Shown here in pieces: positions 53,937-62,664 of a DNA stretch of 64,000 bases. Made by a program: the position numbers and the translations under genes. The stretch comes from Beijerinckiaceae bacterium. Its GTDB lineage: Bacteria; Pseudomonadota; Alphaproteobacteria; Rhizobiales; Beijerinckiaceae. The notes beneath the pieces were generated by a model. The model ran no database searches. It was not told the origin of the DNA and saw only the letters and a list, made by a program, of their open reading frames with translations. The number at the start of each line of letters is the position of its first letter. Position 1 is the first letter of the stretch. The stretch lies in assembly GCA_947453205.1 (NCBI GenBank), contig CANGFT010000016.1, positions 1 to 64,000 of the forward strand. The letters are read 5' to 3'.

Positions 53937-54890
53937 ATGAATGACACGCCGATCGACAACGCCATAACCGGGCCGCTGCGGGGCGGCTCCCATGAGCCGA
54001 CTTTCGCAGGCGCGCAGTCCTTCATGCGCCGCCGGTTCAGCAAGGACATAGGGTCTGCGGATGTGGTGGTCTGGGGCGTTCCCTTCGATTGCGCGACCTC
54101 GAACCGGCCCGGCGCGCGCTTCGGCCCCGCCGCGATCCGCCGGGCCTCCGCGATTTTCGACGGCGATCCGCAATATCCCTCGCGCCGCGACCCCTTCGCA
54201 GCGCTCTCGGTCATTGATGCCGGCGACTGCTTCTTTGAATATGAGCGCCTGTCCCATGCCCCCGGCGAGATTGAGGAGCAGGCGCGGCAGATTCTGCGCG
54301 CCGGCGCGCATCTCATCACGCTGGGCGGCGATCATTTCGTGACCTTGCCCTTGCTGCGGGCCCATGCGGATCGCCATGGGCCGCTCGCCCTCGTCCAGTT
54401 CGACGCCCATCAGGACACCTGGGACGATGACGGGACGAAGATCTCCCATGGCACCTTCGTCACCCGCGCGGTGCGCGAGGGGCTCATCGACGTCGCCCGC
54501 TCCATCCAGATCGGCGTGCGCACCGTGGCGCCGCAGGATTATGGGCTCGAAATCATGGACGCCGATCTCTGCCACGCCCTTGGGCCTGGCGGCATGGCGG
54601 CGCGCATCAAGGCGCGGGTGGGGCCGGGGCCAGCCTATCTCAGCTTCGACATCGACGCGATTGATCCCGCCTTCGCCCCGGGCACCGGCACGCCTGTGGC
54701 GGGCGGGCTTTCGTCGGCGCAGGCGCTTTCAACCCTCTGGGAATGTCGGGAGATCGACTGGCGCGGCATGGATGTGGTGGAGGTCTGCCCCGCCTATGAC
54801 CATGGCGAGATCACCGCCATAGCCGCCGCCAGCGTGGCCCAGCGCTATCTGCAGGCTCTGGCGGGGAGGCTCGCGCCCCGCAGCCCCTGA
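53937..54890 (+). CDS. speB: agmatinase / ureohydrolase
   Basis: Binuclear manganese ureohydrolase that makes putrescine and urea from agmatine. The 317-residue protein has all family motifs: GVPFDCATSNRPGARFGPAAIRRAS, LGGDHFVTLP with the first metal His, FDAHQDTW and SFDIDAIDPAFAPGTGTPV. The motifs place it in the agmatinase group rather than arginase, but guanidinobutyrase and related activities cannot be ruled out. No strong Shine-Dalgarno sequence is present. Followed 60 bases on by argC. Confidence 0.92.
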   Translation: MNDTPIDNAITGPLRGGSHEPTFAGAQSFMRRRFSKDIGSADVVVWGVPFDCATSNRPGARFGPAAIRRASAIFDGDPQYPSRRDPFAALSVIDAGDCFFEYERLSHAPGEIEEQARQILRAGAHLITLGGDHFVTLPLLRAHADRHGPLALVQFDAHQDTWDDDGTKISHGTFVTRAVREGLIDVARSIQIGVRTVAPQDYGLEIMDADLCHALGPGGMAARIKARVGPGPAYLSFDIDAIDPAFAPGTGTPVAGGLSSAQALSTLWECREIDWRGMDVVEVCPAYDHGEITAIAAASVAQRYLQALAGRLAPRSP

Positions 54891-54950
54891 GCCCATGTTG
54901 ACAGACGCGCCCCTGCGGGCCATCGAAGCGCCATCACAGGGAGCAGGACG

Positions 54951-55859
54951 ATGGCGAAGGTCTTCATCGATGGCGAGGCGGGAACGACGGGGCTTGGCAT
55001 CCGCGACAGGCTCGCCGCCATGCCCGCCATCGAGGTGGTGAGCATCGCGCCCGAAAAGCGCAAGGATCCGCAGGCCAAGCGTGAGCTTCTGGCCGGGGTC
55101 GACGTCGCCATCCTCTGCCTGCCCGACGACGCGGCGGTGGAGACCGCCGCTGTGGTCGCAGACCTCGGCGCCTCCGGCCCGCGTCTGCTCGACGCCTCGA
55201 CCGCCCACCGCATCGCGCCGGGCTGGACCTATGGCTTTCCCGAGCTGACGAAGGGGCAGGGCGCCGCCGTGGCGGCGGCGAGGAACGTCGCCAACCCCGG
55301 CTGCTACGCGACCGGCGCCATCGCCTTGCTGCGCCCGCTCACGGACGCCGGTCTGATCCCTCAGGATCTCCCGATCACGATCAATGCGGTGTCCGGCTAT
55401 TCGGGCGGGGGCAAGTCGATGATCGAGGCCTATGAGGCCCGCACGGCGCCGGATTTCGAGCTCTATGCGCTTGGCCTCGAGCACAAGCACATGCCGGAGA
55501 TCATGACCTATGGCCGCCTGACGAGGCGGGCTATCTTCGTCCCCTCCGTCGCCGATTTCCGGCAGGGCATGCTGGTCAGCATTCCCCTGCATCTCGATAT
55601 GGTCGGGGGCGCCAGTGCGGCGGATTTTGAGGCGGCGCTTGCCGCTCATTACAAGGGCGCGCGCCATGTGCGGGTCGTCGAGGCGCCCGCCTCGGGCAAG
55701 CTTGAGCCGCAGGCGCTAAACGACACCAATGACATGGAGCTTTTCGTGCTCGCCAATGAAAAGCGCGGGCACATGGTGCTGATCGCCCGGCTCGACAATC
55801 TCGGCAAGGGCGCCTCGGGCGCGGCGGTGCAAAATCTGGAATTGATGCTGGGCTTGTAA
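54951..55859 (+). CDS. argC: N-acetyl-gamma-glutamyl-phosphate reductase
   Basis: Third step of arginine synthesis, reducing N-acetylglutamyl phosphate with NADPH. The 302-residue protein is of the short type 2 class: [17 protein letters not shown] at the N-terminus, the catalytic cysteine in [13 protein letters not shown] and the late [14 protein letters not shown] and [16 protein letters not shown] precedes the ATG. Its neighbour speB suggests shared arginine-polyamine metabolism. Other arg genes are not nearby. Confidence 0.95.
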   Translation: MAKVFIDGEAGTTGLGIRDRLAAMPAIEVVSIAPEKRKDPQAKRELLAGVDVAILCLPDDAAVETAAVVADLGASGPRLLDASTAHRIAPGWTYGFPELTKGQGAAVAAARNVANPGCYATGAIALLRPLTDAGLIPQDLPITINAVSGYSGGGKSMIEAYEARTAPDFELYALGLEHKHMPEIMTYGRLTRRAIFVPSVADFRQGMLVSIPLHLDMVGGASAADFEAALAAHYKGARHVRVVEAPASGKLEPQALNDTNDMELFVLANEKRGHMVLIARLDNLGKGASGAAVQNLELMLGL

Positions 55860-55862
55860 GCA

Positions 55863-55940
55863 GTTCGACGGCAGTCGGGATTAGGCAGTCGGCAGTCGGA
55901 ACAGTGTCGACTGCCGACTGCCGACTGCCGATTGCCGAAC
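55863..55940. repeat. GGCAGTC palindromic repeat, copy 1
   Basis: A 78-base imperfect palindrome between the convergent argC and FAH-family genes. Three GGCAGTC units on the left (55870, 55884, 55891) face three GACTGCC units plus one GATTGCC on the right (55909-55936), bounded by GTTCG and CGAAC. As RNA it folds into a long hairpin on either strand, so it may also end both genes. Copy 2 lies at 59079-59141. Confidence 0.8.
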
Positions 55941-55947
55941 TCCTTTA

Positions 55948-56805
55948 TTACATGCCCTTCTTCCACGCGATCACGCGGCTGGCCTGGGCGCCGAGGCCGT
56001 CGATGCCGCAGGAGATCGTGTCGCCAGCGCGTAGATAGTTCGGGGGCTTGCGGCCGAGCGCCACGCCGGGGGGCGTGCCGGTGGTGATGACGTCGCCGGG
56101 CTCGAGCTTCATGAAGCGCGAGACATAGGACACGAGGTGCTTGACGCCGAAGATCATGGTGGAGGTGTTGCCGGTCTGCTGACGCACGCCGTTCACATCA
56201 AGCCACAGATCGAGCTTCTGCACATTGCCGAGCTCGTCGGGCGTGACGAGCCACGGACCCAGCGGACCGAAGGTCGGGCAGCCCTTGCCCTTGTCCCACT
56301 GGCCGCCTGAACGCTCCACCTGATATTCGCGCTCCGACACGTCGTTGCAGACGCAGAAGCCAGCCACATGCTCAAGCGCGTTGCGCTCGGCGATGTGGCT
56401 GCCGCCCGTGCCGATGACGATGGCGAGCTCCACTTCCCAATCGGTCTTTGTCGAGCCCTTGGGGATGACGATGTCGTCATTGGGGCCGACGACGCAGTTC
56501 GTGGCCTTCATGAAGACGATGGGCTCGGCAGGGATCTTCGCGCCGGCTTCCGCGGCGTGATCGGCGTAGTTGAGGCCGATGGCGATGAAATTGCCGGGGC
56601 GCGAGACGCAGGAGCCCAGACGCGGCTTGCCGCGCACGAGCGGCAGATTGCCCGGACGCAGGCGCGCGATCTTGCGCAGCGACTTGGGCGAGAGCGTCTC
56701 GCCGCCGATGTCGCCGACGACCTCGCTGAGATCGCGGATCCGGCCATCCATATCGATGAGGCCAGGCTTTTCCTTACCCGGCTTGCCATAACGCACCAGC
56801 TTCAT
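55948..56805 (-). CDS. fumarylacetoacetate-hydrolase-family protein
   Basis: A 285-residue FAH-family enzyme. After a short N-terminal domain (MKLVRYGKPGKEKPGLID) comes the catalytic domain with the family metal-site glutamates in TKTDWEVELAIVIG and the segments NFIAIGLNYADHA, VAGFCVCNDVSEREYQ and GDVITTGTPPGVALG. Family members hydrolyse or decarboxylate 2-oxo acids of aromatic catabolism, for example acylpyruvates and fumarylpyruvate; substrate unknown here. GAAGGGAAAC precedes the ATG. Confidence 0.9.
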   Translation of the reverse strand: MKLVRYGKPGKEKPGLIDMDGRIRDLSEVVGDIGGETLSPKSLRKIARLRPGNLPLVRGKPRLGSCVSRPGNFIAIGLNYADHAAEAGAKIPAEPIVFMKATNCVVGPNDDIVIPKGSTKTDWEVELAIVIGTGGSHIAERNALEHVAGFCVCNDVSEREYQVERSGGQWDKGKGCPTFGPLGPWLVTPDELGNVQKLDLWLDVNGVRQQTGNTSTMIFGVKHLVSYVSRFMKLEPGDVITTGTPPGVALGRKPPNYLRAGDTISCGIDGLGAQASRVIAWKKGM

Positions 56806-56898
56806 AGTGTTTCCCTTCAAATCCTGTGTACGACCGACGCAACTCCTAAGCGAAGCCATGCGCCGCCTGCAAGCGGATAATCTTTGCAGGCCTGCGGT

Positions 56899-57918
56899 TC
56901 ACATGCCGCTGAGCTTGCGCAGACGGTCCTTGGTGTCCTGCGGCATGAGCCAGACCTCGTCGATCACCGACTGCAGCTGCTCGCCTGTGCGCGGCTGGTT
57001 CACCGGCAGGTTCAGCTTGCGAGACTCCTCGAGATAGTCGCGATCTTCGAAGGTCGCCGACAGCGCCTTGCGAAGGGCTGCGACACGCTCCTTCGGAACA
57101 TCCGGGGGGGCCGCGAAGGGCCGCCCCAGCGCGAGGGGCGCCGCCGCCGCCTTGAGGAGGCGCAGCTTCTCGGGATCTTTCACGACGTCGGCGGCGAAGG
57201 GCGTGTCCTTGAGGTCGGGCTCGGGCTGGGGGCCGAACTGCACGATTGTCTTCACCGTCTTGTCGGTGATCCAGGTCGGACGCGTCGACATGATCGAGGA
57301 ATAGAAGGTCGGGAAGGCGTCGACTTCGCCGCGCTCCATGGCGAGGAAGACTTCGTTCTGGCCGGGATAGCCGAGCACGATGCGCAGCTTCATGTCGAGG
57401 GCCTCGACGAGAAGGCGCGTGTTGAAGCTTGGCGTGGAGTTCAGGCCGGGCGTGCCGACCGAGATTTCCGTCTTCTGGATGTCCGCTATATCGGCGACCG
57501 GCGCCTTGGCGCGCACCACCAGCAGCCCGGTCTCGTAGCTTGGCGATCCCAGCCAGTTGAACTTGCTGGAGTCGTACATGGCCTCCTTGTTGCCGAGCAG
57601 GGGCTCGAAGGGCAGGGTGTTCTGCAGTTGGCCGAAGGTGAGGCCGTCGCGCGAGGCGACGTTGTAAAGATGGTTCGTGGCGATCACGCCGCCCGCGCCG
57701 GGCATGTTGCGCACAACGATATTGGGGGCGCCGGGCATATGCCTGACCATATGCTTGGCGACGAGGCGCGAAAGCGTGTCATAGCCCCCGCCCGTGGCCG
57801 AACTCACGACGAGGGAGACGGTTTTGCCGCGGTAGAAATCCTCAAGAGCGTCCGCATGCGCCGCTGGCGCGGCGAGACATCCAATCGCAAAAGCAAAGGC
57901 GCAAAGACCGGCGCGCAT
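56899..57918 (-). CDS. TctC/Bug-type periplasmic solute-binding protein
   Basis: A 339-residue binding protein of the tripartite tricarboxylate transporter family. It has a signal peptide (LCAFAFAIGCLAAPAAHA), then DFYRGKTVSLVVSSATGGGYDTLSRLVAKHM, whose Gly-rich loop grips a carboxylate, and MPGAGGVIATNHLY. The partner membrane proteins TctA and TctB are not in the window, as is usual for orphan Bug proteins. Ligands for the family are di- and tricarboxylates and aromatic acids. The start at 57918 follows GGGGAGGATC. Confidence 0.88.
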   Translation of the reverse strand: MRAGLCAFAFAIGCLAAPAAHADALEDFYRGKTVSLVVSSATGGGYDTLSRLVAKHMVRHMPGAPNIVVRNMPGAGGVIATNHLYNVASRDGLTFGQLQNTLPFEPLLGNKEAMYDSSKFNWLGSPSYETGLLVVRAKAPVADIADIQKTEISVGTPGLNSTPSFNTRLLVEALDMKLRIVLGYPGQNEVFLAMERGEVDAFPTFYSSIMSTRPTWITDKTVKTIVQFGPQPEPDLKDTPFAADVVKDPEKLRLLKAAAAPLALGRPFAAPPDVPKERVAALRKALSATFEDRDYLEESRKLNLPVNQPRTGEQLQSVIDEVWLMPQDTKDRLRKLSGM

Positions 57919-58024
57919 TGATCCTCCCCATCGCCGACCTCGTTGAGTCATGTCCTTGTGGACTGGTCGGGCGGGAGCATCATGCGCAAAGCCGGGCGTC
58001 TGTCCAGCCCCCGGCGCGCGCTCT

Positions 58025-59059
58025 TCAATCACGCTTCGGCTGGTAGGGGCCAAGATCCTTCGCAGCCTTATCCACCAGCGAAAGCTCAAGGATCTTGTCG
58101 AGGTCCACCTTGGCGTCGGTCACGTCGCCCTGGGCGAGGAAGAATTGCAGATCCTTGCGCAGGCTCTCCACATTGGGCCGCCCGTCCGGGCTGATCGCCT
58201 GCACATAGCTGCCCCGGATCTGCTCTTCCTTCATGTTGAGGTTGCGCGCGAGGATGGCCACGATCGCTTCGCCCCTCGGGCCATTCGAAAAGCGCCCGTC
58301 GATCACCGCATCATTGTAATCGCGGAGGGCCCGGACATAGGCGCGCAGGAAACGCTCTCCGACATCGCGCCGATCCCTGAGGAACTTTTCCGAGAAAAAG
58401 ACGAGGCCGATCTGGTTGCCGGGATAGAAGTCCTCCGAAGAGGCGAAGCGGACGGCGACCCCCTGATCGACGAGATAGGTCGCGAAGGGTTCGATCATCA
58501 GCGAGGCGTCGATGGCGCCGTTGACGAAGGCGCTGGCCTGGGCGGGGAAGGGGAGGAAGACCTTGTCGATGCTGTCATAGGGCACGCCGCCCTTGCGGGC
58601 CGCCTCGTTGAGGGCGGAGCCGGGGCTGCCGCCGGGCGCGACGAGCGCGAACTTCAGGCCCTTGAGGTCCGCATAGCCCTTGAAACGTCCGGACTCGATG
58701 ACGGCCTTGCGCACCATCAGCGTCTGGAACATGTAGCCCGCCTCCATGCGCGAGCGGTCCGCCACGATGCGGATGCCGATGCCGCGCGAGGCTGAATTAT
58801 AGAGGCTGGCGGTGGCGGTTCCCCCGCCCACATCGAGCTCTCCCTGGCCCAGCGGCGCCATCATGCGCTGCGCCCCGTCGAAAGGCGTCAGCGCGGCGTC
58901 GATCCCTTCGGCGGCGAAATAGCCGCGATCCATGGCGATGAAGAAGCCTGCGTCCGAACTGTTGCCGACCGTGCCGACGGTGACGCGGTCAGCGGCTTGG
59001 GTGGATGCGCTTGCGATGAAGAGAGCTAAGAGCGCCGCCGCGCTGCGCAGCAATGACAT
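58025..59059 (-). CDS. NMT1/TauT-type ABC transporter substrate-binding protein, copy A
   Basis: A 344-residue periplasmic SBP with a signal peptide (LLRSAAALLALFIASASTQAA) and an NMT1-type core: GFFIAMDRGYFAAEGIDAALTPFDGA, VGGGTATASLYNSASR, and the closing DKAAKDLGPYQPK. Such proteins bind pyrimidine precursors, sulfonates, nitrate or aromatic compounds for NitT/TauT-type ABC transporters. Copy B upstream is a clear paralog (both have GDLDVGGG or GELDVGGG and AAKELGPY or AAKDLGPY) of the same length. AAGGAG precedes the ATG. Ligand unknown. Confidence 0.86.
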   Translation of the reverse strand: MSLLRSAAALLALFIASASTQAADRVTVGTVGNSSDAGFFIAMDRGYFAAEGIDAALTPFDGAQRMMAPLGQGELDVGGGTATASLYNSASRGIGIRIVADRSRMEAGYMFQTLMVRKAVIESGRFKGYADLKGLKFALVAPGGSPGSALNEAARKGGVPYDSIDKVFLPFPAQASAFVNGAIDASLMIEPFATYLVDQGVAVRFASSEDFYPGNQIGLVFFSEKFLRDRRDVGERFLRAYVRALRDYNDAVIDGRFSNGPRGEAIVAILARNLNMKEEQIRGSYVQAISPDGRPNVESLRKDLQFFLAQGDVTDAKVDLDKILELSLVDKAAKDLGPYQPKRD

Positions 59060-59078
59060 GGGCTTCTCCTTTTACGGC

Positions 59079-59141
59079 GTTCGGCGGTCGGCATTAGGCA
59101 GTCTGGTGAATCCTAATGCCGACTGCCAACTGCCAACTGCC
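59079..59141. repeat. GGCAGTC palindromic repeat, copy 2
   Basis: A second copy, in the gap between the two NMT1-type genes. A perfect 12-base inverted repeat GTCGGCATTAGG (59087-59098) and CCTAATGCCGAC (59112-59123), spacer 13 bases, is followed by two ACTGCCA-like units. It shares ATTAGGCAGTC and GTTCG with copy 1. Confidence 0.8.
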
Positions 59142-60176
59142 TCACTTCGCCTTATACGGCCCAAGCTCCTTCGCCGCCGCCCTCGCGAAGGTGAGGTCTG
59201 CGATCATGTCGGCGGTGATGGTCGTGCTGGTCACGTCGCCGCTTTGCTTGAAGTAAGCCAGGTCGATGCGCAGGCTTTCCATGTTGATGTCGCCATCGGC
59301 GTCGGCGAATTGCGGCGTCATGCCCCGGATCACCGCTTCGGGCATGTTCACGCCCTTGGAGAAGATGCGGATCACGTCGTCGGCCACCGGGCCGCTTTTC
59401 CAGCGCCCATCCGCGATGGCGTCCTTGAGGTCGCGGGCGCCGCGCAGGAAGCCTTTCATGAAGCGGGTCGCGACCTGCGGACGCTCCTTGATGAACTTGT
59501 CGCCATAGAGAAGCAGGGAGACCTCGGCGCTGGGATAATAGGCCTCGGTCGGCGTCACATTGACGGCGGCCCCGGCGCTGACGACCTGGCTGAGATAGGG
59601 CTCGATCATGATCGTGCCGTCGATGGCGCCGTTCTGAAGCGCGGCGACCTGCGCGCCGAAATTGAGATAGGTGAGCGACATGTCGGTGAAGCTCAGGTTC
59701 ACCTTCTTCAGCACTTCATTGAGCGAGGACAGCGGGGTCGAGCCCGGCGAGGCGAAGGCGAATTTCAGCCCCTTGAGGTCGCTGTAACCCTTGTATTTGC
59801 CGCTATCGACGAGATCCTTGCGGATGACCAAGGCCTGATAGCCATAGCCCGGCGCAGTGCGGGCGCGCGAGGCGACCACGCGCACGTCGATCTTGCGGTC
59901 GGCGGCGTTATAGAGGGCCGCGGTCGTCGCGCCGCCGCCGACATCGAGATCGCCGGTGCCCAGAAGCGGCATCATCTTCACGGCGGAATCGATATGGTTG
60001 ATCGTGACGTCGAGGCCCTCCTCACGGAAATAGCCGCGTTCCTGGGCGATGAAGATGCCCACGTCGCCCGCCGCGTTCAGGACGGCCACATTGACCTTGT
60101 CCGCGGCCTGAGCGGCGGCGCAAGACAACAGCCCTGCGCAGGCTGCGATGACGTTTCGGAGCTGATGAAGTCGCAA
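59142..60176 (-). CDS. NMT1/TauT-type ABC transporter substrate-binding protein, copy B
   Basis: A 344-residue SBP with a signal peptide (MRLHQLRNVIAACAGLLSCAAAQAA) and the core [54 protein letters not shown], ending KELGPYKAK. I read the start as TTG at 60176 because GGGAGGA lies six bases before it; a GTG at 60194 in the same frame would place that Shine-Dalgarno sequence inside the gene. With the TTG start the protein is exactly as long as its paralog. The two arose by tandem duplication and then diverged. No permease or ATPase genes follow. Confidence 0.84.
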   Translation of the reverse strand: MRLHQLRNVIAACAGLLSCAAAQAADKVNVAVLNAAGDVGIFIAQERGYFREEGLDVTINHIDSAVKMMPLLGTGDLDVGGGATTAALYNAADRKIDVRVVASRARTAPGYGYQALVIRKDLVDSGKYKGYSDLKGLKFAFASPGSTPLSSLNEVLKKVNLSFTDMSLTYLNFGAQVAALQNGAIDGTIMIEPYLSQVVSAGAAVNVTPTEAYYPSAEVSLLLYGDKFIKERPQVATRFMKGFLRGARDLKDAIADGRWKSGPVADDVIRIFSKGVNMPEAVIRGMTPQFADADGDINMESLRIDLAYFKQSGDVTSTTITADMIADLTFARAAAKELGPYKAK

Positions 60177-60251
60177 TTTGAATCCTCCCGTCACGCCCTA
60201 TGGGCGCAATCGGGAGGGAGCCTAGCCGATCCCCGAGGAAATCTGAACCCT

Positions 60252-61868
60252 TTAGTCCTCCACCGCCGCGACTTTTGCGGGCTTCAGACGCACGGGGCGC
60301 AGCAGGAAGGAGGGGACGTGATCGCCAAGGCCCACCACGGGCGCGTCATCGTCGTCATGATGGCGGCGACGGTCGGGGCGGCGGCGGTCTCCCGTCGGCT
60401 GGTCGGCGCGCGGCCGCTCAAAACGGGGCTGTTCCTCGCGGGGTTGCTCGACCCTTGGCTGCTCCAGCCTTGCTTGCTCTTGGCGCGCCTCACGATGGGG
60501 GCGCGGGGTGCGGGCGGGGCGCTCCTCGCGGGGCGCCCGCTCGGCGCGCGGCTCGCGCACGTCGCGCGGCTGCTCGTCAGGGCTCTGTTCGGCGCGGGCG
60601 AAGCGTTCCGCACGGGCGGCTGATTCGGGTTCACGACTGCGGCCGCGGCTGCGTTCTGGCCGCCCGCTGCGGGAGCCCTCGGAGCGGTCGCCGCGACGTC
60701 GGCTGCGGCGCTCGTCGCTCGCCCCTTCGGTCTCGACGATGTCAGCCAGCGTGCCGCCCATCCAGTTGATCTTCTCGGATGTCAGCTTCTCGATTCCATC
60801 GACATATTTGGTGTCGTCGCGGGTCACGATGGTCAGCGCGGTGCCCGAACGGCCGGCGCGGCCGGTGCGGCCGATGCGGTGGACATAATCCTCCGCATGG
60901 GTGGGCACATCGAAATTGAAGACATGGCTGACGTCGGGAATGTCGAGGCCGCGCGCGGCCACATCCGAACAGACGATGAGATCGACGTCGCCCGTCTTGA
61001 AGGCCTCAAGCGAGGCCATGCGGGCGGTCTGGTCCATGTCGCCATGCAGGGCGCCGGCGCGGAAGCCGTGGGTCATCAACGACTTGTGCAGGATCGCCAC
61101 GTCCCGCTTGCGGTTGCAGAAGATGATGGCGTTCTTGAAGTTCTCGGCGCCGCGAATGAGGCGGCGCAGGGTCTCGCGCTTGGCGCCGCCGCCCGCCGAG
61201 GCGACGAGGCCCTGGGTGATGGTGAGGGCCGTGGAGGCGGCGCGGGCCACTTCCACCCGCACGGGATTGTGCAGGAAGGCCTCGGTCAGCCGGGTGATCT
61301 CGGGCGGCATGGTCGCCGAGAAGAACAGGGTCTGGCGCGTGAAGGGCACGAGCTTGCAGATCTTCTCGATGTCCGGAATGAAGCCCATGTCGAGCATCCG
61401 GTCGGCTTCGTCGATGACGAGGATCTCGATGCCCTGCAGCAAGAGCTTGCCGCGCTCGAAGAAGTCGAGCATGCGGCCGGGGGTGGCGATCAGCACATCC
61501 GCGCCGCGCATGATCTTGGCTTCCTGATCGGCGAAGGAGACGCCGCCGATGAGCAGGGCCACGTTGAGGCGCGAATTCACGCCATATTTCAGGAAGTTCT
61601 CCTCGACCTGGGCGGCGAGTTCGCGAGTCGGTTCGAGGATGAGTGTGCGGGGCATGCGGGCCCTTGCGCGTCCCTGCTCAAGCCTTGAGAGCATGGGCAG
61701 CACGAAGGCGGCTGTCTTGCCGGTGCCGGTCTGGGCGATTCCCAGGACGTCGCGGCCTTGAAGGGCGTGGGGGATCGCCTGCGCCTGGATGGGGGTGGGG
61801 GTGGTGTAACCGGCGGCTTCGACGGCTGCGAGAACCTTCTCGCTGAGTCCTGTGTCTCTAAATGTCAT
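60252..61868 (-). CDS. rhlE: DEAD-box RNA helicase, RhlE-like
   Basis: ATP-dependent RNA helicase, probably in ribosome assembly and cold growth. The 538-residue protein has the Q motif TPTPIQ, AQTGTGKTAAF, PTRELAAQ, ATPGRMLDF, the Walker B VIDEADRML (a DEAD variant as DEAD in IDEADR), FSATMP and HRIGRTGRAGRSG. After the core (about 385) there is a long Arg/Glu/Pro-rich tail with several EQPR-type repeats, ending in a conserved-looking motif DHVPSFLLRPVRLKP. A long leader (about 130 bases) precedes it. Confidence 0.95.
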   Translation of the reverse strand: MTFRDTGLSEKVLAAVEAAGYTTPTPIQAQAIPHALQGRDVLGIAQTGTGKTAAFVLPMLSRLEQGRARARMPRTLILEPTRELAAQVEENFLKYGVNSRLNVALLIGGVSFADQEAKIMRGADVLIATPGRMLDFFERGKLLLQGIEILVIDEADRMLDMGFIPDIEKICKLVPFTRQTLFFSATMPPEITRLTEAFLHNPVRVEVARAASTALTITQGLVASAGGGAKRETLRRLIRGAENFKNAIIFCNRKRDVAILHKSLMTHGFRAGALHGDMDQTARMASLEAFKTGDVDLIVCSDVAARGLDIPDVSHVFNFDVPTHAEDYVHRIGRTGRAGRSGTALTIVTRDDTKYVDGIEKLTSEKINWMGGTLADIVETEGASDERRSRRRGDRSEGSRSGRPERSRGRSREPESAARAERFARAEQSPDEQPRDVREPRAERAPREERPARTPRPHREARQEQARLEQPRVEQPREEQPRFERPRADQPTGDRRRPDRRRHHDDDDAPVVGLGDHVPSFLLRPVRLKPAKVAAVED

Positions 61869-62003
61869 TCTGGGGTGCCTGGCCGTGGCGGCGCGATAGA
61901 GTGCGCAGGTCGCCACTGTCCGCGTTTGCTGAAAAAACCTCGCTGCACGATTTGCAACGGAATTGACGAACGGGCACGCGGGGGCCTCTCGCTCGACGCG
62001 CGA

Positions 62004-62031
62004 TTCATACGGCCTATTGGCGGAAAGTCAA
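62004..62031 (-). promoter_or_regulatory. rhlE promoter with long leader
   Basis: On the minus strand: TTGACT (62026-62031), 16-base spacer, TATGAA (62004-62009). Transcription would start near 61997, about 130 bases before the ATG at 61868. Long leaders on DEAD-box helicase genes are often temperature-responsive. The leader contains an A/T-rich run (GGTTTTTTCAGC). Confidence 0.5.
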
Positions 62032-62060
62032 TGGATTTCACACGGCGCAGCTGTGGTGGC

Positions 62061-62630
62061 TCAGGCGCGGCCCCAGGGCAGCATCCGCTCCATGAGGCCG
62101 TCTTTCCGGACGAATCGGTGCCAGAGCGCCGCCAGCCCATGCAGGCCCGCGAGCCCGAAGAGGCTGAAGGCGAGGAATTCATGGATCTCCTCGGCCGCCT
62201 CATAGACCGGCTTGTTGGAGGCTATGCCGAAGTTCACCTTGAACAGGCCGAAATCGAAGACCCGTGCGTGCCAGACATAGGCGACGATCCCCACCAGCGG
62301 CAGAACGACCATCAGCGCGTAAAGCAGCCAGTGCGCCGGCCCCGAGAGCCGCCGCGTGAGCGCAGGCGTCCCCTCGGGATAGTCGGGCGCCCCATGGCGC
62401 AGGCGCCAGACGATCCGCAAGACTGCGAGGATGAGGACCGCGAGGCCGACGACCGCGTGGATATTGATCCAGAAGAGGCGGCTTGACCGCGGAATCAGCC
62501 CGAAGCACAGGCCGAGCGCGCCCACGAAGACGATCAGGGCGACGCTTGTCCAGTGCAGGAGGATCGCCGGGACGCCATAGCGGTTGGTTGCGGCGGCTGG
62601 GGCTTCCTGCGTCTCGATCACCTCTGTCAT
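62061..62630 (-). CDS. cytochrome b561 family protein
   Basis: A 189-residue inner-membrane diheme b-type cytochrome with four transmembrane helices. Candidate heme ligands are the histidines in [32 protein letters not shown], and the [17 protein letters not shown] helix. Such proteins reoxidise quinol or pass electrons to periplasmic YceI-like or superoxide partners. N-terminal segment is acidic and cytoplasmic. Next to parE without functional link. Confidence 0.9.
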   Translation of the reverse strand: MTEVIETQEAPAAATNRYGVPAILLHWTSVALIVFVGALGLCFGLIPRSSRLFWINIHAVVGLAVLILAVLRIVWRLRHGAPDYPEGTPALTRRLSGPAHWLLYALMVVLPLVGIVAYVWHARVFDFGLFKVNFGIASNKPVYEAAEEIHEFLAFSLFGLAGLHGLAALWHRFVRKDGLMERMLPWGRA

Positions 62631-62664
62631 GGCGCGCTCCTGTCATCAGCGTCTGGGCGATTTT

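Noticed and set aside
58932-60623. 563-codon plus-strand open frame across the NMT1 genes
   Set aside because: It crosses the intergenic palindrome and two supported minus-strand genes; no protein features.
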